A stretch of 64,000 bases of DNA, taken from positions 310,001-374,000 of the forward strand of contig JAWKNO010000002.1 of NCBI GenBank assembly GCA_041391665.1. The letters are read 5' to 3'. Positions 1 to 9,308 of the stretch are shown here, one piece after another. Position 1 is the stretch's first letter. The number at the start of each line of letters is the position of its first letter. The notes beneath the pieces are model-generated. The model was given only the letters and a program-made list of their open reading frames with translations. It ran no database searches and was not told where the DNA came from. Origin of the DNA: Bacteroidia bacterium. Its GTDB lineage: Bacteria > Bacteroidota > Bacteroidia > J057. Made by a program: the position numbers and the translations under genes.

Positions 1-2772
1 GATTGTCGGACTATATTGATATTTTCCGTCAAAATCTACTTGTCTCAGGCGATAATAGGCAAGTCCCGGTATCGGCTGTGTGTCTGTAAACTGATAGTTT
101 TCAGGTTTACTGCTGGTACCTGCTGCAGTGACTTTGCCAAGATTATTCCAACTCTGCTGATCCTCGCTCCGCTCGATAGCAAAGAAATGGGTGTTTAACT
201 CAGTGGCAGTGATCCATTCAAGTAAAACCGTTTTCTCCTCAGGTTTTCCGGTAAAACTGAGCCATTCGACAGGAAAAGCATCTGCTTCACCTCCGGTGAA
301 GTCAGAGAAACCGGTCACTGTGCCGGTGATGAGGTTACTTCCGGTAGATACAGCTCCCAGGTCAGTCCAGCTGCCTCCGGAATATTTTCCTCCGTGAATA
401 TTGCTTTCCGTACCGTTGATGTCATTGTCATCATACTGCGCTGAGACGTTACAGCTAAATCCGCTGATACCACTGCTACTGACGGTCCAATATCGACTAA
501 TGTAGTCAGTCGTGCTGTTGTTATTGAGGTGTTTGGAAGCTGCCAGTCCTACTGTGGCATAACCTGTGCTGAATGAACCAGAAGTAAAATTGAGGGTGAT
601 GGGCGAATACACAGTACCATCGCCTACAGGGAAGAGAAAAGCATCTGCACCACTGTAATCTTTTCGGAGTGAACCTGTTCTGGCATCTATATGGCTGCTG
701 TTGCCTGGCGAACCTGAGACTGAGGCCGCACTTCCCATAGTAAGCGTATTGGCGTTAAGATCGAGTATACCTGCGGTAAGTCCAAGCGCACCGTTTACCG
801 TTACAGATCCTCCCAGCGTGACACCATTGGCCCGGTTGAGGGTCAGGTTGTTGAGGGTTACAGCGGATAAAGATGTGCTCGCACCGGCACCGCCAATTGT
901 GATATTGGACGAACTTCCGCCAGTGAGTGTCCCCGAAGTTTGAGAAACGGCTCCGTTAATGGTAAGGGTGTTGGCACCGATGGAAAGCGCGCCGCTGGTC
1001 AGTGTGAGGCTCGTGCTGGTGGTTATATCCTGCTCCATGGTGACACCCGCACTGTTGTTGATGGTCATTGTGCCAAAGGTAGAAGTGCCGGTACCGCGGA
1101 TGGCCTGTGCGGCAGTTCCTGAGAATGTAACTGTCCCGGTAGTCGTAAAAACACCCGCATTGTAGTAGTCTCCGGAGAGTGTGAGGTTTCCGGAGTGGCT
1201 GAAAGTAATGCCTGCATCGAGATAGAAATTGCGAGCTGAAATATTGGAAGAAGTGGGTAGGTTACTTCCAGCCCAATTGAATATGCCTACATCTTCAGTT
1301 GAAGGAACAGAAGCATTGCCCCAGTTGTCGGCATTACTCCAGTCGCTGTTCTCGCTTCCAATCCAGGTGTTGAACGGAGTCGCCTCCACCCAGTCGGAGG
1401 CGGGTGTCATATTGGTCAGCGTACCGTTATTGCCATTGGAACTATAGTCATAAACCGTAGTATTGCCCGCATCAGCCTGCTGATCAAAGCGGAAATACCC
1501 CACAAGATTCGATTCGTTGCCTTCCAGCGTGCGGTCTTTATAGGCCCGGATTTCCGCTTCGCTCCGGACAGAAGACCACAGCCGTACCTCGTCAATGATT
1601 CCTGAGAAAGGGCCCACGATGGCAGTATTGGAAGAAATATATTTGCAGCCAATGCTTCGAAAATCACTATTCTGCCCGGTAGCCGATAAGGTGGCCGTAT
1701 TGGCATCTAGCACGCCGTTGATGTACAATTTTACCAGCCCGTCTCCATCACGAGTAGCTGCCAAGTGGGTCCATGTACCTGTGGGAATCGTTTTTGCAGA
1801 ATTCACTCCCGCATTCCACGAGGAACCATCCCCAAAATTGATATGCAGATTATTGGTGCTGGTGATAGAGAAAGAATTGATTAAATTCTTGGTGAATATT
1901 TCCGAAAAAGCTTCTGCCGATCCCCGCCAATATACCCAGGCCTCCATCGTCACTGTTCCCAGATTTTCCAATACATCTCCCATGTTTACATGATCATCTG
2001 AGCCATCAAAATCCAAAGCCATACGCGGCCCGGCCAGCGCACCCGAGGTTTTCCATGTTGGACTATTGGTGAGCGTTCCGTTATTGGTATTGCTGGAATT
2101 ATCGGTCAAGGTGGTTCCGCTACCGTCGGACATGGAGTAATATGCGACAAGGTTAGACTCACTGCCTTCGAGCTCTTTGTGCATATTGGCCTGAATCTCG
2201 GCCTGGGAGCGCACGTCAGACCAGATGCGGACTTCGTCGATTTTGCCTGAGAAATAAAACAAGGGTGTACCTTCCGTCGCGCCGGCACCAATCCGCAAAG
2301 GGCGACTGGGATTGGCGGTATAGGTTCCTGCTGAACTATTGGCCAGGATTCCATTGATATAGATGCGAAGCGTACTGCCGTCAAAGGTCCCGGCTACGTG
2401 CGTCCATTCGTTGGTTACGGGGACGTTACTGTTCAGCGTCGAAAAGTTATTGCCCGTTGAACCGGTCCAGAATTGCCAATTGTCATCTGTGCCGGCATAC
2501 AGGAGATAGCCACGGCTATTGCTTGCGCCGGGGACCTCCCGTGAGGTAATAGGGGAGCGCCAGGTGCCTGCGCCACCCTCGATTTTGGCCCAACATTCGA
2601 TGGAGAAGGTAGTTGTGGGATTTAAGCTCGCATTATAAGGAATCTCTACATATTGGTCAGTGCCGTCCATATCCAGAGTGTAACCGGCCTGGGCATATAG
2701 AGATGTATGCAGTCGTAAACATAGAAAAAGGAAAGCAAGGGTACAGATTTTAGTTTTCAACGTAGTTTCCAT
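1..2772 (-). CDS. Secreted LamG-domain T9SS protein (3' end outside window)
   Basis: An uninterrupted frame of 924 codons runs from an ATG at 2772 leftwards off the window edge. The N-terminus is a signal peptide ending at A-Q-A. Two LamG (concanavalin-A-like) domains follow, at about residues 32-230 and 255-445; each has the hydrophobic ALDFDGSDDHV/TLDMDGTDQYVEIP opening, a W-T-H-V/L-A segment and the I-D-E-V-R-I/L-W-S closing. Residues 490-700 form a repetitive Ser/Thr/Asn/Gly-rich beta-helix-like stretch. The last visible residues (V-E-W-L-S-F-T-G, then A-Y-Y-R-L-R-Q-V-D-F-D-G) are the module that normally precedes a T9SS sorting domain, so only about 80 residues should be missing. Its start lies 25 bp after the stop of the next gene on the same strand, suggesting cotranscription. 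The likely role is surface adhesion or polysaccharide contact. That the protein reaches the surface through T9SS is inferred, because the sorting domain itself is off the edge. Confidence 0.85.
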   Translation of the reverse strand, partial: METTLKTKICTLAFLFLCLRLHTSLYAQAGYTLDMDGTDQYVEIPYNASLNPTTTFSIECWAKIEGGAGTWRSPITSREVPGASNSRGYLLYAGTDDNWQFWTGSTGNNFSTLNSNVPVTNEWTHVAGTFDGSTLRIYINGILANSSAGTYTANPSRPLRIGAGATEGTPLFYFSGKIDEVRIWSDVRSQAEIQANMHKELEGSESNLVAYYSMSDGSGTTLTDNSSNTNNGTLTNSPTWKTSGALAGPRMALDFDGSDDHVNMGDVLENLGTVTMEAWVYWRGSAEAFSEIFTKNLINSFSITSTNNLHINFGDGSSWNAGVNSAKTIPTGTWTHLAATRDGDGLVKLYINGVLDANTATLSATGQNSDFRSIGCKYISSNTAIVGPFSGIIDEVRLWSSVRSEAEIRAYKDRTLEGNESNLVGYFRFDQQADAGNTTVYDYSSNGNNGTLTNMTPASDWVEATPFNTWIGSENSDWSNADNWGNASVPSTEDVGIFNWAGSNLPTSSNISARNFYLDAGITFSHSGNLTLSGDYYNAGVFTTTGTVTFSGTAAQAIRGTGTSTFGTMTINNSAGVTMEQDITTSTSLTLTSGALSIGANTLTINGAVSQTSGTLTGGSSSNITIGGAGASTSLSAVTLNNLTLNRANGVTLGGSVTVNGALGLTAGILDLNANTLTMGSAASVSGSPGNSSHIDARTGSLRKDYSGADAFLFPVGDGTVYSPITLNFTSGSFSTGYATVGLAASKHLNNNSTTDYISRYWTVSSSGISGFSCNVSAQYDDNDINGTESNIHGGKYSGGSWTDLGAVSTGSNLITGTVTGFSDFTGGEADAFPVEWLSFTGKPEEKTVLLEWITATELNTHFFAIERSEDQQSWNNLGKVTAAGTSSKPENYQFTDTQPIPGLAYYRLRQVDFDGKYQYSPTI

Positions 2773-2797
2773 TAAAGAAAAAGGTTGTTTGAACTCG

Positions 2798-5149
2798 TTA
2801 CCTCACAATCAGTTTCTGTGTAACGGGCGCTCCTTGTCCCTGCAGTCTGATAATATAAGTACCTGGTGACCAGTCTGATACATTTATCTGAAGGGTGGAA
2901 ACAGGCTCATTGGCACTGATCGGCTGGGTCCAAATCGTGCGCCCTTGCATATCGACAACGCTGATATTGGCCGAAGTGCCCGAAGAATGACTGGCCTCAA
3001 TGGTTACCTGATCTGTTGCCGGGTTGGGAAACGCTTTCAGTGCATTACCGGTTGCCCCTGTCATGCTGATCTCGACAATCGTGCTGTAGTCCTGCGCGCC
3101 GTCAAAATCTACCTGGCGCAGACGGTAGTATATCGTTGAACTACCTGCTGAAGCGGGCTTTTTGTCGGTATAGCTATAGGATTTTACCTTATCTGAAAAC
3201 CCTGCGGCTTTTACCCTTTCCAATGGTTTGAAATCATTGCCATCTCCTGAGCGCTGAATCTCAAAGAAGTCGCTGTTTTGTTCTCTGGCAGTGTGCCATT
3301 CCAGATAATTGCTGCCATTTCGGTTTTCTGCCGTAAAGCCCAGCCATTCAACCGGGAATGTACCATCAAGGAAGTTGAGCGTAATATTGGCTGTATTACT
3401 TTCTGCACCTCCGTCATTGACGTAGATCGATATCATTCGGGGCGATTTATCCGGATTCGTGGAGGTATTGACATAACTGATTTTGGAAATCGCTGTGAGA
3501 TAATCACTGATTGGCGCAGAGCCCTGAAGTGTGAGGGTATGTTTGTCAGATGAGAGTGTGGCTGTAATGCCCGATGGAAGATCACCTATAATGCCGAGTT
3601 TTTCACTTGTATCGTTCAGCACGTTATTGATTTCGATAATAGCAATCTCCATAGCTATATCATCGGAATCTTCAATATCCAGTTTGGATGGGTTGGTGAT
3701 AAGGGTTGGCACTCTTTGTAATACATGGAGGGTATCAAAATCTTCTCCGGCACTGCCATTATCCAGGTCTATGACCGGAGGGGCCGAACAGGTTTGGAGC
3801 ACGAGATTGCCGATAATCGCCCCATCCTGCCCGGCAGTTGCGCCGTGTGGCGTATTGTGATTGGGGTTGGATGGATTTCCGTCAGAAATAAACAAGCCGG
3901 GAATTCCTCCTGTCAGCGATATCGTAACATCATTTGGCAATGAGTGGGTTGTGTTTATATAACCGCCGGCACCGCCACCACCCGGACCGTGCTGATCTCT
4001 GGTAATTACACTTGCTCCTTCCCCACCACTCACATCAATGGAGAGCCTGTTGGAGTTGGAAAAATTTTGTACATCAAGTAACACACTACCCCCTGCGCCA
4101 CCACCTCCTGCGCCGTCGTTTACCTCTACATCTGTAGCGTCAAGGGCATTGGCTTTGATGGTGACGGTTCTATCTACATTTATTGTATTGGCAATAATGA
4201 TTACAATGCCGGCACCATTCGCTGCGGGTACGGATGCACCATTGTTTTGATGGCCGCCGCCGCCGCCGCCGCCGAGGAAAAGTTTGGGTATGCCTGAGTT
4301 ATAAGAATCGGCAAGCCCGGCGCCTCCACGTCCGCCTTTGTCTAAATCGGAGAGATTTCCCGGGGTATTTGACTTCCATCCATGTCCGCCAATACCGCCC
4401 GATCCATAGTTACCGCCGCCACCACCGCCGCCATTGTGGTCATTGCCACCCCCACCGCCATTGGCGAGTTTTCCCCGGCAGGCAGCCTGAGCGATTTCAG
4501 TGATGCCTTCCCCCTTTATTCCTCCTTCTCCCGAATTAAACGCACAGATATAAGTCAAACCGCCTGTATGAGCGCTGCCGTTGAGATCACCGCCTCTGAA
4601 GCCATTTGTTCGCACGTCTAAGTCTGATTTCAGCTTCAAAGTACCTGTAGCTTCCAGCGCCAGAATACCACCTTTCGTACCATCCCAGTCAGATGCCCTC
4701 AACGTTCCGGAAACGGTTACATCTGAATATACAGGAACGCGCACTACCTGCACCAGGTCGCTGACGGTGTAATCCCCGCATATGGGCTCAGCAAGTGTAA
4801 ATGTCTTACTGCTTTTATTTGCGATGGTGTGAAATTCATAATTTCCCGCATTGCCAAAATTGCTGATATTGCCATAACTGGCGTCATCGGCTTCCGAGAT
4901 TATCGCACCTTTCATCTGAATCAGCAGGATTTTGTCTCCCGTGCTAAATCCGCTGGAGCTGGATACGGTTATAGTTTGTGTGCCAATAGCCGTAACTGCT
5001 GCGTACGTGTTAATTACTCCTGAAATACTTGTGGATCCAGAATCGGTTACCATGAGAATTCCTGCGAGTACAAGACCTGTTGCCAGTACCTTTACAAACC
5101 GGTTGTTGAGCGATAAGCCGGTTCTTTGGGTTAGTTTATGCTTTGTCAT
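2798..5149 (-). CDS. Glycine-rich T9SS type A sorting domain protein (paralogue A)
   Basis: 783 residues. An N-terminal hydrophobic segment at residues 20-45 is followed by I-S-G-V-I-N-T-Y-A-A-V-T-A and a beta-rich domain containing K-I-L-L-I-Q-M-K-G-A-I-I. Residues about 200-330 are very glycine-rich (repeated GGGGGNDHNGGGGGG, GGHGWKSNT, LGGGGGGGHQNNGA). After a cadherin-like beta region comes F-P-V-E-W-L-G-F-T and Y-Y-R-L-R-Q-V-D-F-D-G, then a full C-terminal sorting domain (FPNPATDQVTI to QKLIVR). It is secreted and probably anchored at the cell surface. It is a close full-length paralogue of the product of 6836-9184. The two genes flank a glycosyltransferase gene on the opposite strand. 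A weak minus-strand promoter-like box (AATATTTG, 5177-5170) lies upstream. The biochemical function is unknown; similar Gly-rich proteins of Bacteroidota are usually called adhesin-like. Confidence 0.9.
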   Translation of the reverse strand: MTKHKLTQRTGLSLNNRFVKVLATGLVLAGILMVTDSGSTSISGVINTYAAVTAIGTQTITVSSSSGFSTGDKILLIQMKGAIISEADDASYGNISNFGNAGNYEFHTIANKSSKTFTLAEPICGDYTVSDLVQVVRVPVYSDVTVSGTLRASDWDGTKGGILALEATGTLKLKSDLDVRTNGFRGGDLNGSAHTGGLTYICAFNSGEGGIKGEGITEIAQAACRGKLANGGGGGNDHNGGGGGGGNYGSGGIGGHGWKSNTPGNLSDLDKGGRGGAGLADSYNSGIPKLFLGGGGGGGHQNNGASVPAANGAGIVIIIANTINVDRTVTIKANALDATDVEVNDGAGGGGAGGSVLLDVQNFSNSNRLSIDVSGGEGASVITRDQHGPGGGGAGGYINTTHSLPNDVTISLTGGIPGLFISDGNPSNPNHNTPHGATAGQDGAIIGNLVLQTCSAPPVIDLDNGSAGEDFDTLHVLQRVPTLITNPSKLDIEDSDDIAMEIAIIEINNVLNDTSEKLGIIGDLPSGITATLSSDKHTLTLQGSAPISDYLTAISKISYVNTSTNPDKSPRMISIYVNDGGAESNTANITLNFLDGTFPVEWLGFTAENRNGSNYLEWHTAREQNSDFFEIQRSGDGNDFKPLERVKAAGFSDKVKSYSYTDKKPASAGSSTIYYRLRQVDFDGAQDYSTIVEISMTGATGNALKAFPNPATDQVTIEASHSSGTSANISVVDMQGRTIWTQPISANEPVSTLQINVSDWSPGTYIIRLQGQGAPVTQKLIVR

Positions 5150-5256
5150 TTTATGAAAATTATGTTAGGCAAATATTATAATGCATAAACTATTTAATTG
5201 TCAAATCAACTGGTTGACCTAACTTTTGTAAGATTTTGCAGGATTTGCAATTCACC

Positions 5257-5289
5257 TTGTCTCGCCAGTCATCATTTTCCTATCTTTAC
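5257..5289 (+). promoter_or_regulatory. Bacteroidota-type promoter for the GT39 gene
   Basis: TTG at 5257-5259 and TATCTTTAC at 5281-5289 are separated by 21 bp, matching the TTG-N19-21-TAnnTTTG pattern of the Bacteroidota primary sigma factor. The ATG at 5309 lies about 20 bp downstream. This argues for that start rather than the in-frame upstream ATG at 5198. Confidence 0.55.
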
Positions 5290-5308
5290 CGCTGCATCTA
5301 AGCAAAAA

Positions 5309-6814
5309 ATGAATAATCCTCTAAAAAATAAGGCGGCGCTTCATACCTGGTTACCGGTAATGATTTTTGCTATTGTGGCTTATTTTCCGCTTTTTCTTCA
5401 TTTAGGCTCGCAACCTTTAAAAAACTTTGACGAATCGTTGTTTGCTTTAAGGGCATTTCGGATTGCGCATGACGGTCAATACCTGAATAATTTTAGTGAG
5501 TTTCCTGATGGCCCTTCTGCAACTAATACCAAGCCGCCATTCTTCAGTCTGATTCAGGCTATCAGTTATCATATATTTGGATACAATGAGCTGGCACTTC
5601 GGATTCCGGTAGCGTTAAGTATCGCGGCACTGCTGTTTTTTATGCTTCGCTTCAGCCGCCAGGAAACGGGCGAATTTACTTTTGGCATTTTCAGTGGTTT
5701 GGTACTTCTGACTTCCTGGGGATTTGTTCATGTGCATGTCAGCCGTACGGGTGATCATGATGCGCCATTGGCTGCGTTGGGGTGGCTGGCGATTACCTAT
5801 TTATACCGCTTTTTGAAATACGACCGCCAGTACGCCCGCCATTTATGGATTTTTACCGGAGCTATTGTTGCGGCAACCCTTACAAAAAGTGTGGCAGGGC
5901 TTTTTTTAGTTCCGGGAATGATTTTCTGGCTGATTACTCAACGACAACTGTTGCCAGTACTTCGGGACCGCAGAACATGGAAGGCCCTGGGGCTTTATCT
6001 GGTAATCATTGGCGGATATTACTTGTATAGAGAAGTTGATTATCCTGGTTTCCTTAAAGGGATGTGGAAAGGTGAGCTGGGCGGCCATTATCTGACAACC
6101 AGAGATGGACATCTGTGGCCGTTTTACTGGTTTGCGGCAAGGCTTTATACACATAAATATCTACCCTGGCTATTTTTTTTACCAGTGGGAATTTTTCTGA
6201 TTTTCCAGCCCAAATCCGGATCGCTTTCCCGCTACGGGAGTCTGGTTTTTTTCGGAGCAATGAGCTGGTTGCTGGTGATTTCATTCTCCAAAACCAAACT
6301 GGAGTGGTATGATGCAACGCTTTATCCTTTGATGGCTATGCTGGTCGGTTTTGGTTTGTACCGTTTGTATGAAGGTGGGAAAAACTGGATGGAAAAGTCA
6401 GGGGTGCTGATGCAGAGTATTTGGGCGGGATTGTTTGTATTTACTTTTTTCTTTACCCCCGGCTTTGCAGTGATGAAAAAGGTGTATCAGCCTCACGACA
6501 TTGATTATCCGGGTGAACGTTACGGCTATCTGGTCAAGCAGGTGGAGAAACAAATTCCGGAACTAAAAAAATACACCATTCTACACGAAGGGCACAGCAC
6601 ACATGCTTTGTTTTACCAGTTGACGCGCAACGAAAAAGGATTTGAGATTTCCCGGGAAAAATCGGTCAGTGAGGCAAGGGTAGGAGAGATGATCATGGCT
6701 TGCCAGCCGGAGGTGATACGCTACCTGAAGGAGCATTTTATTGTTCGTCCTTTGTCAGGAAAAGAAGGTTGTGAATTGCTGGAACTTCAGTCCGAAATTC
6801 TCATAAACCCCTGA
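5309..6814 (+). CDS. Glycosyltransferase family 39 / ArnT-like membrane protein
   Basis: 501 residues from ATG 5309. The frame is open from 5198, but the promoter and the absence of hydrophobic sequence in the extension favour 5309. It is a polytopic inner-membrane protein with about ten hydrophobic segments. The first periplasmic loop carries F-D-E-S-L-F-A-L-R-A (D41, E42), the acidic pair typical of GT-C enzymes that use polyprenyl-phosphate sugars (PMT/ArnT/GT39). A second family-like motif is S-R-T-G-D-H-D-A, followed by the K-T-K-L-E-W-Y-D loop. The expected reaction is transfer of a lipid-linked sugar to lipid A, a glycan or a protein on the periplasmic face; the acceptor is not predictable. 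It sits alone on the plus strand between two paralogous glycine-rich T9SS genes and converges with the second one with a 21-bp gap. A role in glycosylating those surface proteins is only an inference. Confidence 0.85.
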   Translation: MNNPLKNKAALHTWLPVMIFAIVAYFPLFLHLGSQPLKNFDESLFALRAFRIAHDGQYLNNFSEFPDGPSATNTKPPFFSLIQAISYHIFGYNELALRIPVALSIAALLFFMLRFSRQETGEFTFGIFSGLVLLTSWGFVHVHVSRTGDHDAPLAALGWLAITYLYRFLKYDRQYARHLWIFTGAIVAATLTKSVAGLFLVPGMIFWLITQRQLLPVLRDRRTWKALGLYLVIIGGYYLYREVDYPGFLKGMWKGELGGHYLTTRDGHLWPFYWFAARLYTHKYLPWLFFLPVGIFLIFQPKSGSLSRYGSLVFFGAMSWLLVISFSKTKLEWYDATLYPLMAMLVGFGLYRLYEGGKNWMEKSGVLMQSIWAGLFVFTFFFTPGFAVMKKVYQPHDIDYPGERYGYLVKQVEKQIPELKKYTILHEGHSTHALFYQLTRNEKGFEISREKSVSEARVGEMIMACQPEVIRYLKEHFIVRPLSGKEGCELLELQSEILINP

Positions 6815-6835
6815 ATGTGAATGGCCGGTAAGTAG

Positions 6836-9184
6836 TCATCGGATCATGATTTTTTGAGTTTTGCGTGTTCCTTCAGATTCAATACCTACGAAATAGATTC
6901 CCGGCGTCCATGTTGCAATATTGAGGTAGATTTTTCCTGACAAAGTCTGTCCGAAGTATTGATTGTACCACATGGTGTTTCCTCTTAAGTCTGTGACGGA
7001 TAAACTGTATTTTTCGCTTTTCCCGGCAGAATACTGGACTATAAGCTGGCTATTTTCCCGGTCCTGGAACCCCTCGATTTTCATACTTCGGTTGGCCTGA
7101 TAAGTAAGACCCACGATGGGGCTGCTTATATAAAACCCATTATCGGAATGGCAGGAAACCTGATAATATACCATATGGATATCGGATTCAGAAAGCGTAT
7201 TGTCGCGTACCAGCCAACTCTTTCTTTCTGGAAGATATTTGGCATAGCTGATGTCCGTCAATTTTTCAAAAATCACCCCATCAATACTTCTCAGCACTTC
7301 AAAGCAGGGGTTATTTACAGGACTGGAAAGCTGCCATTCGAGGAGAAAATCACCAGCCTGTTGACTCACGGTGAAAAAGGTCCATTTAATTTCCAAAAGA
7401 ACATCGGTAAGTGTGATATAGGTAAAGGCCGTGTTACTTTCGGCACCTCCGTCATTTACGAATACACTGACTTGCCGCTGAGACATATCGGGTGAGGCCG
7501 AATTGTTAAAATACCGGACCATAGAAATCGCTTTTTCATAATCCCGGATGGTACCTTCTCCGGTAATTGTAATGGTATAATTGTCGGCAGATATATTAGC
7601 TGAAAGTCCGGCAGGCAGTGAGCCCGGGAGCAACAGACCCTCATCTTCTCCATCGAGAGCATTTTCCAGCACGATGACTGCGAGGAACATATTCAGGTTA
7701 TCATCGTCTGAGATTTGGTCTTTGGAAGAATCTGCTATTGAGACACTCCCCGCATGAATGACCATGGAAGTACTGAAGTCATACCCGCTTTCATTCTTGT
7801 CGAGATCCAGAATGGGGGGAAATGAACAGGTTTGAAGCACAAGATTTTCCACCAGGCTGCCATCTTCTCCTTTGGCAGCACCATGTGAAGTATTGGAGAG
7901 CGGGTTGGAGGGATTGGTAGTAGAAATAAACAATCCTGCGGCTCCGCCTTCGAGGTTGATGTCAATATCTTCTGACAGGGGATGGTTGGCATTTACATAG
8001 CCGCCCGCGCCGCCTCCGCCGGGCCCGTGCTGGTCGCGGGTGATGACGCTGGCGCCATCTCCTCCGCTTACATCAATATCGAGATTCCCGGGAGATATAA
8101 ATGTTTCCACATCAAACAGTACGGCCCCCCCCGCACCGCCGCCACCTGCCCCGTCATTGACATATACATCCGTGGCATCCATTGCGTTGGCCATGATCGT
8201 GACCGGACTGGCGATATTCAGCACAGGGGCAATGATAATGACAATTCCAGCCCCGTTACTTGCGGCAAGTGCGGCACCGTTGTTTTGATGTCCACCGCCC
8301 CCACCTCCGCCAAGAAACAGCTTGGGTATACCGAGTTCGTATAATTCTGAAAGCCCTTCACCGCCACGTCCGCCTTTATCAAGATCGCTGAGATTTCCTG
8401 CCGTATTGGACTTCCAGCCGTGCCCGCCGACGCCACCGGAGCCGTAGTTTGCCCCACCGCCCCCACCGCCGTTGTGGTCATTGCCGCCACCGCCACCATT
8501 GGCGAGTTTTCCCCGGCAGGCATCCTGCAAGATTTCCGTAATTCCTTCGCCTTTGATACCCCCCTGACCGGAGTTAAAGGCACAGATATAAGTGAGCCCT
8601 CCGGTGTGCGCAGAACCATTTCTATCTCCCCCATTAAATCCGGCATCCCTTACATCGATATTGGCATTTAATGTGAGGGTACCTGTCGCTTCGAGTGCCA
8701 GAATTCCGCCGGTAGTGCCATTCCACTGAGCAGCATAAAGTACACCACTTACGGTGACATCGTCATATACCGGAACCCGTACAATCTGGACAAGATCTTC
8801 TACCGTAAAATCGCTGCAGATAATTTCGTGAAAGGAAATGGTCGTACCTGATATTGCATCGATGGTATGAAATTCGTAATTCCCGGCATTCCCAAAACTT
8901 TGAATATCACCATACGTGGCATTATCTTCTTCTGAAATAATGGCCCCTTTCATCTGAATAAGAAGGATTTTATCTCCCTCACTGAAAGCAGAAGCATCAG
9001 AAACCTCTACAGACCAGGTATGAATGGCTGTTACTGCAGCATAATCATTGACGACACCGGAGATATTGACAGTAAGGGTAAGACTCAGTAGCGTTAGGGC
9101 CAGAATGAGTATCCCTGCTACCGATACGTATCTGATTGTAACAGGTGCTGAGGTTTCAAATTTTCCTGGTAGAGCTTTTTCCAT
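6836..9184 (-). CDS. Glycine-rich T9SS type A sorting domain protein (paralogue B)
   Basis: 782 residues from ATG 9184; an in-frame ATG at 9208 is possible, but a promoter-like TACTTTAC (9221-9214) would place the transcript start near 9208 and favours 9184. A signal anchor is at residues 20-42. The protein aligns over its whole length with paralogue A at 2798-5149: K-I-L-L-I-Q-M-K-G-A-I-I, then C-A-F-N-S-G-Q-G-G-I-K-G-E-G, then the GGGGG-rich core, then L-V-L-Q-T-C-S. The domain before the sorting signal is more diverged. It ends in a T9SS sorting domain finishing K-T-Q-K-I-M-I-R, but the usual P-N-P opening is missing (E-G-F-Q-D-R-E-N instead). A surface-exposed structural or adhesive role is inferred. 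It is separate from moxR upstream by about 125 bp. Confidence 0.88.
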   Translation of the reverse strand: MEKALPGKFETSAPVTIRYVSVAGILILALTLLSLTLTVNISGVVNDYAAVTAIHTWSVEVSDASAFSEGDKILLIQMKGAIISEEDNATYGDIQSFGNAGNYEFHTIDAISGTTISFHEIICSDFTVEDLVQIVRVPVYDDVTVSGVLYAAQWNGTTGGILALEATGTLTLNANIDVRDAGFNGGDRNGSAHTGGLTYICAFNSGQGGIKGEGITEILQDACRGKLANGGGGGNDHNGGGGGGANYGSGGVGGHGWKSNTAGNLSDLDKGGRGGEGLSELYELGIPKLFLGGGGGGGHQNNGAALAASNGAGIVIIIAPVLNIASPVTIMANAMDATDVYVNDGAGGGGAGGAVLFDVETFISPGNLDIDVSGGDGASVITRDQHGPGGGGAGGYVNANHPLSEDIDINLEGGAAGLFISTTNPSNPLSNTSHGAAKGEDGSLVENLVLQTCSFPPILDLDKNESGYDFSTSMVIHAGSVSIADSSKDQISDDDNLNMFLAVIVLENALDGEDEGLLLPGSLPAGLSANISADNYTITITGEGTIRDYEKAISMVRYFNNSASPDMSQRQVSVFVNDGGAESNTAFTYITLTDVLLEIKWTFFTVSQQAGDFLLEWQLSSPVNNPCFEVLRSIDGVIFEKLTDISYAKYLPERKSWLVRDNTLSESDIHMVYYQVSCHSDNGFYISSPIVGLTYQANRSMKIEGFQDRENSQLIVQYSAGKSEKYSLSVTDLRGNTMWYNQYFGQTLSGKIYLNIATWTPGIYFVGIESEGTRKTQKIMIR

Positions 9185-9308
9185 AAGAACGCACGTATAA
9201 TAATACATTATACGTAAAGTACGTAAATATGGAGTAAGCGGACACTTCTATTAAAGCCGGTATCTTACAAAAATTCCGGTTTTTTTGAAGGAATATGAAG
9301 GAGCTCTG

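Noticed and set aside
4234..4503. Plus-strand Arg-rich frame in the glycine-codon region of paralogue A
   Set aside because: Reverse reading of GGN glycine codons gives Arg/Pro/His-rich frames by chance.
5198..5308. N-terminal extension of the glycosyltransferase
   Set aside because: The promoter box at 5281-5289 lies inside it, and the extension lacks hydrophobic or family sequence.
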